A stretch of DNA of 64,000 nucleotides from Burkholderiales bacterium. Its GTDB lineage: Bacteria; Pseudomonadota; Gammaproteobacteria; Burkholderiales; Burkholderiaceae_C. The stretch's first letter is position 1; the number at the start of each line of letters is the position of its first letter. The notes beneath the pieces were generated by a model. That model was not told the DNA's origin. It made no database searches and saw nothing but the letters and a program-made list of their open reading frames with translations. A program made the position numbers and the translations under genes. Where the stretch lies: NCBI GenBank assembly GCA_016213205.1, contig JACRAZ010000035.1, positions 1-64,000 on the forward strand, in the 5' to 3' direction. Of this stretch, positions 63,101-64,000 are shown one piece after another.

Positions 63101-63267
63101 TCGAGTACGGCGAAGATGCCAGGCCCTGGGCGGCCCCGCCGCTGCCAACGGATACCGCCGAGTTCCGCAAGGGCGAGGTACAGGCGATGGGCCGCGAGAT
63201 CATCGAACGTGCACTTGATCGCGAGGCCCCGTTGGCCGACGCAGACGATGAAGGAGCCGCCCCATGA
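60127..63267 (+). CDS. vgrG: T6SS spike protein VgrG2 with N-terminal repeat and transthyretin-like tail
   Basis: 1046-residue VgrG. Residues 1-75 are an unusual Pro-rich then Leu/Gly/Ala repeat extension. The gp27/gp44 base starts near LFDQRGRMLQMQTALPRLALIPERLVLHE. Needle motifs are VKIQFPWQRG, GANWGAVFTPRIGTEVAVEF and DRPLILGTLYNGQ; DUF2345 spans ~800-930. The C-terminal part begins PPNELELHFHYDDLSPVAGATYTVTYETG, a transthyretin-like fold similar to the VgrG1 tail, plus an acidic end. The stop overlaps the next effector by ATGA. Confidence 0.93.
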   Translation: MTPPLPVPATPALPGLPSPGPLAQQLGHTLGQALGPSLASALGSSLGNALGPSLGNALGQLAGQQLQQALARLDFPALFDQRGRMLQMQTALPRLALIPERLVLHEAVNQPFELVVDCISTSATFELKHLIGEQMSLQLLQPDGRYKPWHGYVFEAAQLGADGGLARYRLVMRPWLMFLAHRRDCFIHQDQDVRAILEDIFADYPQASFRFELSEPLRQRSLCVQYRESDFEFVSRLLAEEGLSYHFEHDNTGAALESGASALHCLVITDRRAQRPELGEVRFTAQHPTAQLEGQKDSITAFAARRALHANAVTLGAWNYKHLAGTTAEVATALDIGEVPELEHYDGAGACRYEHPLHAERAAELALTALELDFKRFEGQGGARHFEAGYTFSLIDHPLYGAGASGGHTGGFVSHARPDNHFVLLAVEHHITNNLGAQAAELLGATELEHGTYRNHFHAAPAAAAVVPRFIRKPTAPGLQTALVVGLAGEPLTTDREHRVKIQFPWQRGVAPLPGGLGHDERSPDAQGNAPGNESSGTWVRVASPAAGANWGAVFTPRIGTEVAVEFIEGDIDRPLILGTLYNGQDLPPWSAGIDAGVNHPGTISGLHTHALDGAGFNQWVVDDATGQLRMRLLCSYTAAEVGLGHLIQQSATSAQRGPWRGAGFEVSTQGWASLRAAKGLLVSTTARAGSYGSAQSTQLDDAEAVAKLQAARALGSTLTTAARKGQAHGLSTHDAGQAMDTLTAAVDLAQRGRHEASVGGQRAQQQDAARADTDAVHAFADPVLLMDAPSTVAFATEAQFASTAGQDTSLVAHGDSHQAAAHTYASVSGKTTSLYAHDGGIKAFAANGPVSLRAHTDAMQILADQELTIYSINDEIHIDAKERIELFDGKSSIVLEGGDITFTMPGLYSAPMSTHEFMAAGGGQPDLSALPRGTVKEPPNELELHFHYDDLSPVAGATYTVTYETGEVYQGRLDSAAYTLIPGVPKGRYRVEYGEDARPWAAPPLPTDTAEFRKGEVQAMGREIIERALDREAPLADADDEGAAP
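60214..60309 (+). repeat. Four-fold 24-bp in-frame repeat in vgrG2
   Basis: Four consecutive 24-nt units encode LGQALGPS, LASALGSS, LGNALGPS and LGNALGQL (VgrG2 residues 30-61). Units three and four share nearly identical DNA (CTGGGCAACGCGCTxGG), indicating recent duplication. The Gly-x-x-x-Gly-like spacing suggests helix packing. Confidence 0.85.
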
Positions 63268-64000
63268 GTTCGGCCGTGGCCACCGCACCAGGGTCCGCAA
63301 CGGGCCGAAGATCGCAGATCGAGAGCTTCTTCCGCACATTGATCCTCGGCGACTTCGAGGACCACCCCAACACACCCGCCGAGATCATTGGCGGCCTCAT
63401 CTCGCTGGTGCCGGTGCTCGACCAGGTGATGGACGTGCGCGACATCGCTGCCTGCCTGTACAAGATCAACAACCAAGGCGGCTTCAAGCACGCCACGCCA
63501 GAGCAAGTGGTCAACCTCGGCTTCGCGGCGATCGGCGCCATCCCGGAAGTCGGCAGCGCCTTCAAGACCGTGTTCAAGCCCTTGTGGCGCGAACGCCACC
63601 TTGCCAAGACCGCTGTCAACAGCGGCGTGCACGCAGTCGAAGCGCTGCTGGGCATGCGCAAGGGCGGCGCCATCGACTGGATCCGCAAGGAGTTGATCGG
63701 CAAGTGGGGTGCCCGCACCAGCCAAGCCATCCAGCGGGTGAACGCGGCCCTCGACGCCTGCATCGCCCTGCTGGAATTCGTGGCCACGGCACAGGGCTGG
63801 AAAGGCTGGCTCATACCGGACAGCATCCAGACCCTGGCGCACGGCATGCTGCCGGGCATGAAGGCCATGCGCACCGACGTCAACAGCACCATGCAGCGCG
63901 CATCGGCAGAGATCGGGATCTTTCTGCAGGACCTGTTGGGCGAGCAGGCCGCTGCCGTGGTGATGGCCGCCGGCCAGAAGGCCGTGGCAGCCTCTGCGCT
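63264..64000 (+). CDS. VgrG2-linked T6SS effector, 3' end cut by window
   Basis: At least 245 residues, open to the window edge. Residues 26-66 (ILGDFEDHPNTPAEIIGGLISLVP, VRDIAA) align without gaps to residues 22-62 of the EndoU effector. Hydrophobic stretches follow (VVNLGFAAIGAIPEVGSAF, CIALLEFVATA), then helical sequence. The toxic domain must lie beyond base 64000. The ATG overlaps the vgrG2 stop (ATGA), coupling cargo to spike. No signal peptide. Confidence 0.85.
   Translation, partial: MSSAVATAPGSATGRRSQIESFFRTLILGDFEDHPNTPAEIIGGLISLVPVLDQVMDVRDIAACLYKINNQGGFKHATPEQVVNLGFAAIGAIPEVGSAFKTVFKPLWRERHLAKTAVNSGVHAVEALLGMRKGGAIDWIRKELIGKWGARTSQAIQRVNAALDACIALLEFVATAQGWKGWLIPDSIQTLAHGMLPGMKAMRTDVNSTMQRASAEIGIFLQDLLGEQAAAVVMAAGQKAVAASA

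Noticed and set aside
51418-63375. Very long open frames on the strand opposite tssM, vgrG1, vgrG2 and other genes
   Set aside because: They are GC-driven shadows: His/Ala/Gly/Arg-rich translations with no family motifs, lying opposite genes with clear domains.

Overview
The window comes from a high-GC Gram-negative chromosome. It has outer-membrane lipoproteins, an OmpA-type porin domain, a Tsx-like porin and a PEP-CTERM exoprotein. Together with the CoxE/CoxG pair, the molybdate-type regulator and the gene repertoire, this suggests a betaproteobacterium of the order Burkholderiales (Rubrivivax/Ideonella/Leptothrix-like). That placement is inference from gene content; no rRNA is present.

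0-25.6 kb is mostly core genome. It starts inside a CoxE-type VWA protein gene followed by coxG and a ModE/PBP-like regulator, the tail of a molybdenum-hydroxylase maturation cluster. Next come an S9 peptidase, a minus-strand VOC-cupin-WYL regulator operon, a LysR/quinone-oxidoreductase divergent pair, a catalytic/degenerate M16 peptidase pair, MtfA and RecG. They are followed by a PEP-CTERM metalloprotease, a TPR-sulfotransferase, OxyR, a nitrobindin-like protein, a methyltransferase, an NMT1-type ABC importer with a convergent Tsx-like porin, and PrfC.

25.6-64 kb is one type VI secretion system (T6SS) locus with all 13 core components: TssA, B, C, Hcp (D), E, F, G, H, VgrG (I), J, K, L and M, plus PAAR, TagF, an OmpA-type protein and a TPR lipoprotein. 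tssJ-tssK-tssL run leftward and everything from the TPR lipoprotein gene runs rightward, from a divergent promoter region holding two perfect inverted repeats. Cargo is interleaved with the machine. hcp is followed by a predicted NlpC/P60-like amidase and a periplasmic partner. vgrG1 is followed by an EndoU-type RNase effector and a 4-kb island of immunity genes and toxin remnants. vgrG2, at the right end, is followed by a second effector cut by the window edge.

The most interesting points are in this cargo. Both VgrGs end in similar transthyretin-like tails, and each overlaps by ATGA with an effector gene. The two effectors share an ungapped ~41-residue N-terminal module although the rest of the proteins differ. 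The EndoU effector is followed by a stand-alone copy of its own C-terminal tail and a second related immunity gene, the signature of toxin-cassette exchange. VgrG2 has an unusual four-fold 8-residue Leu/Gly/Ala repeat ahead of its gp27 domain. Several T6SS-embedded genes (47922-48722, 49216-50148, 51640-53124) have no function I can assign. The threonine-phosphorylation genes (ppkA, pppA, fha) expected with TagF are not in the window.
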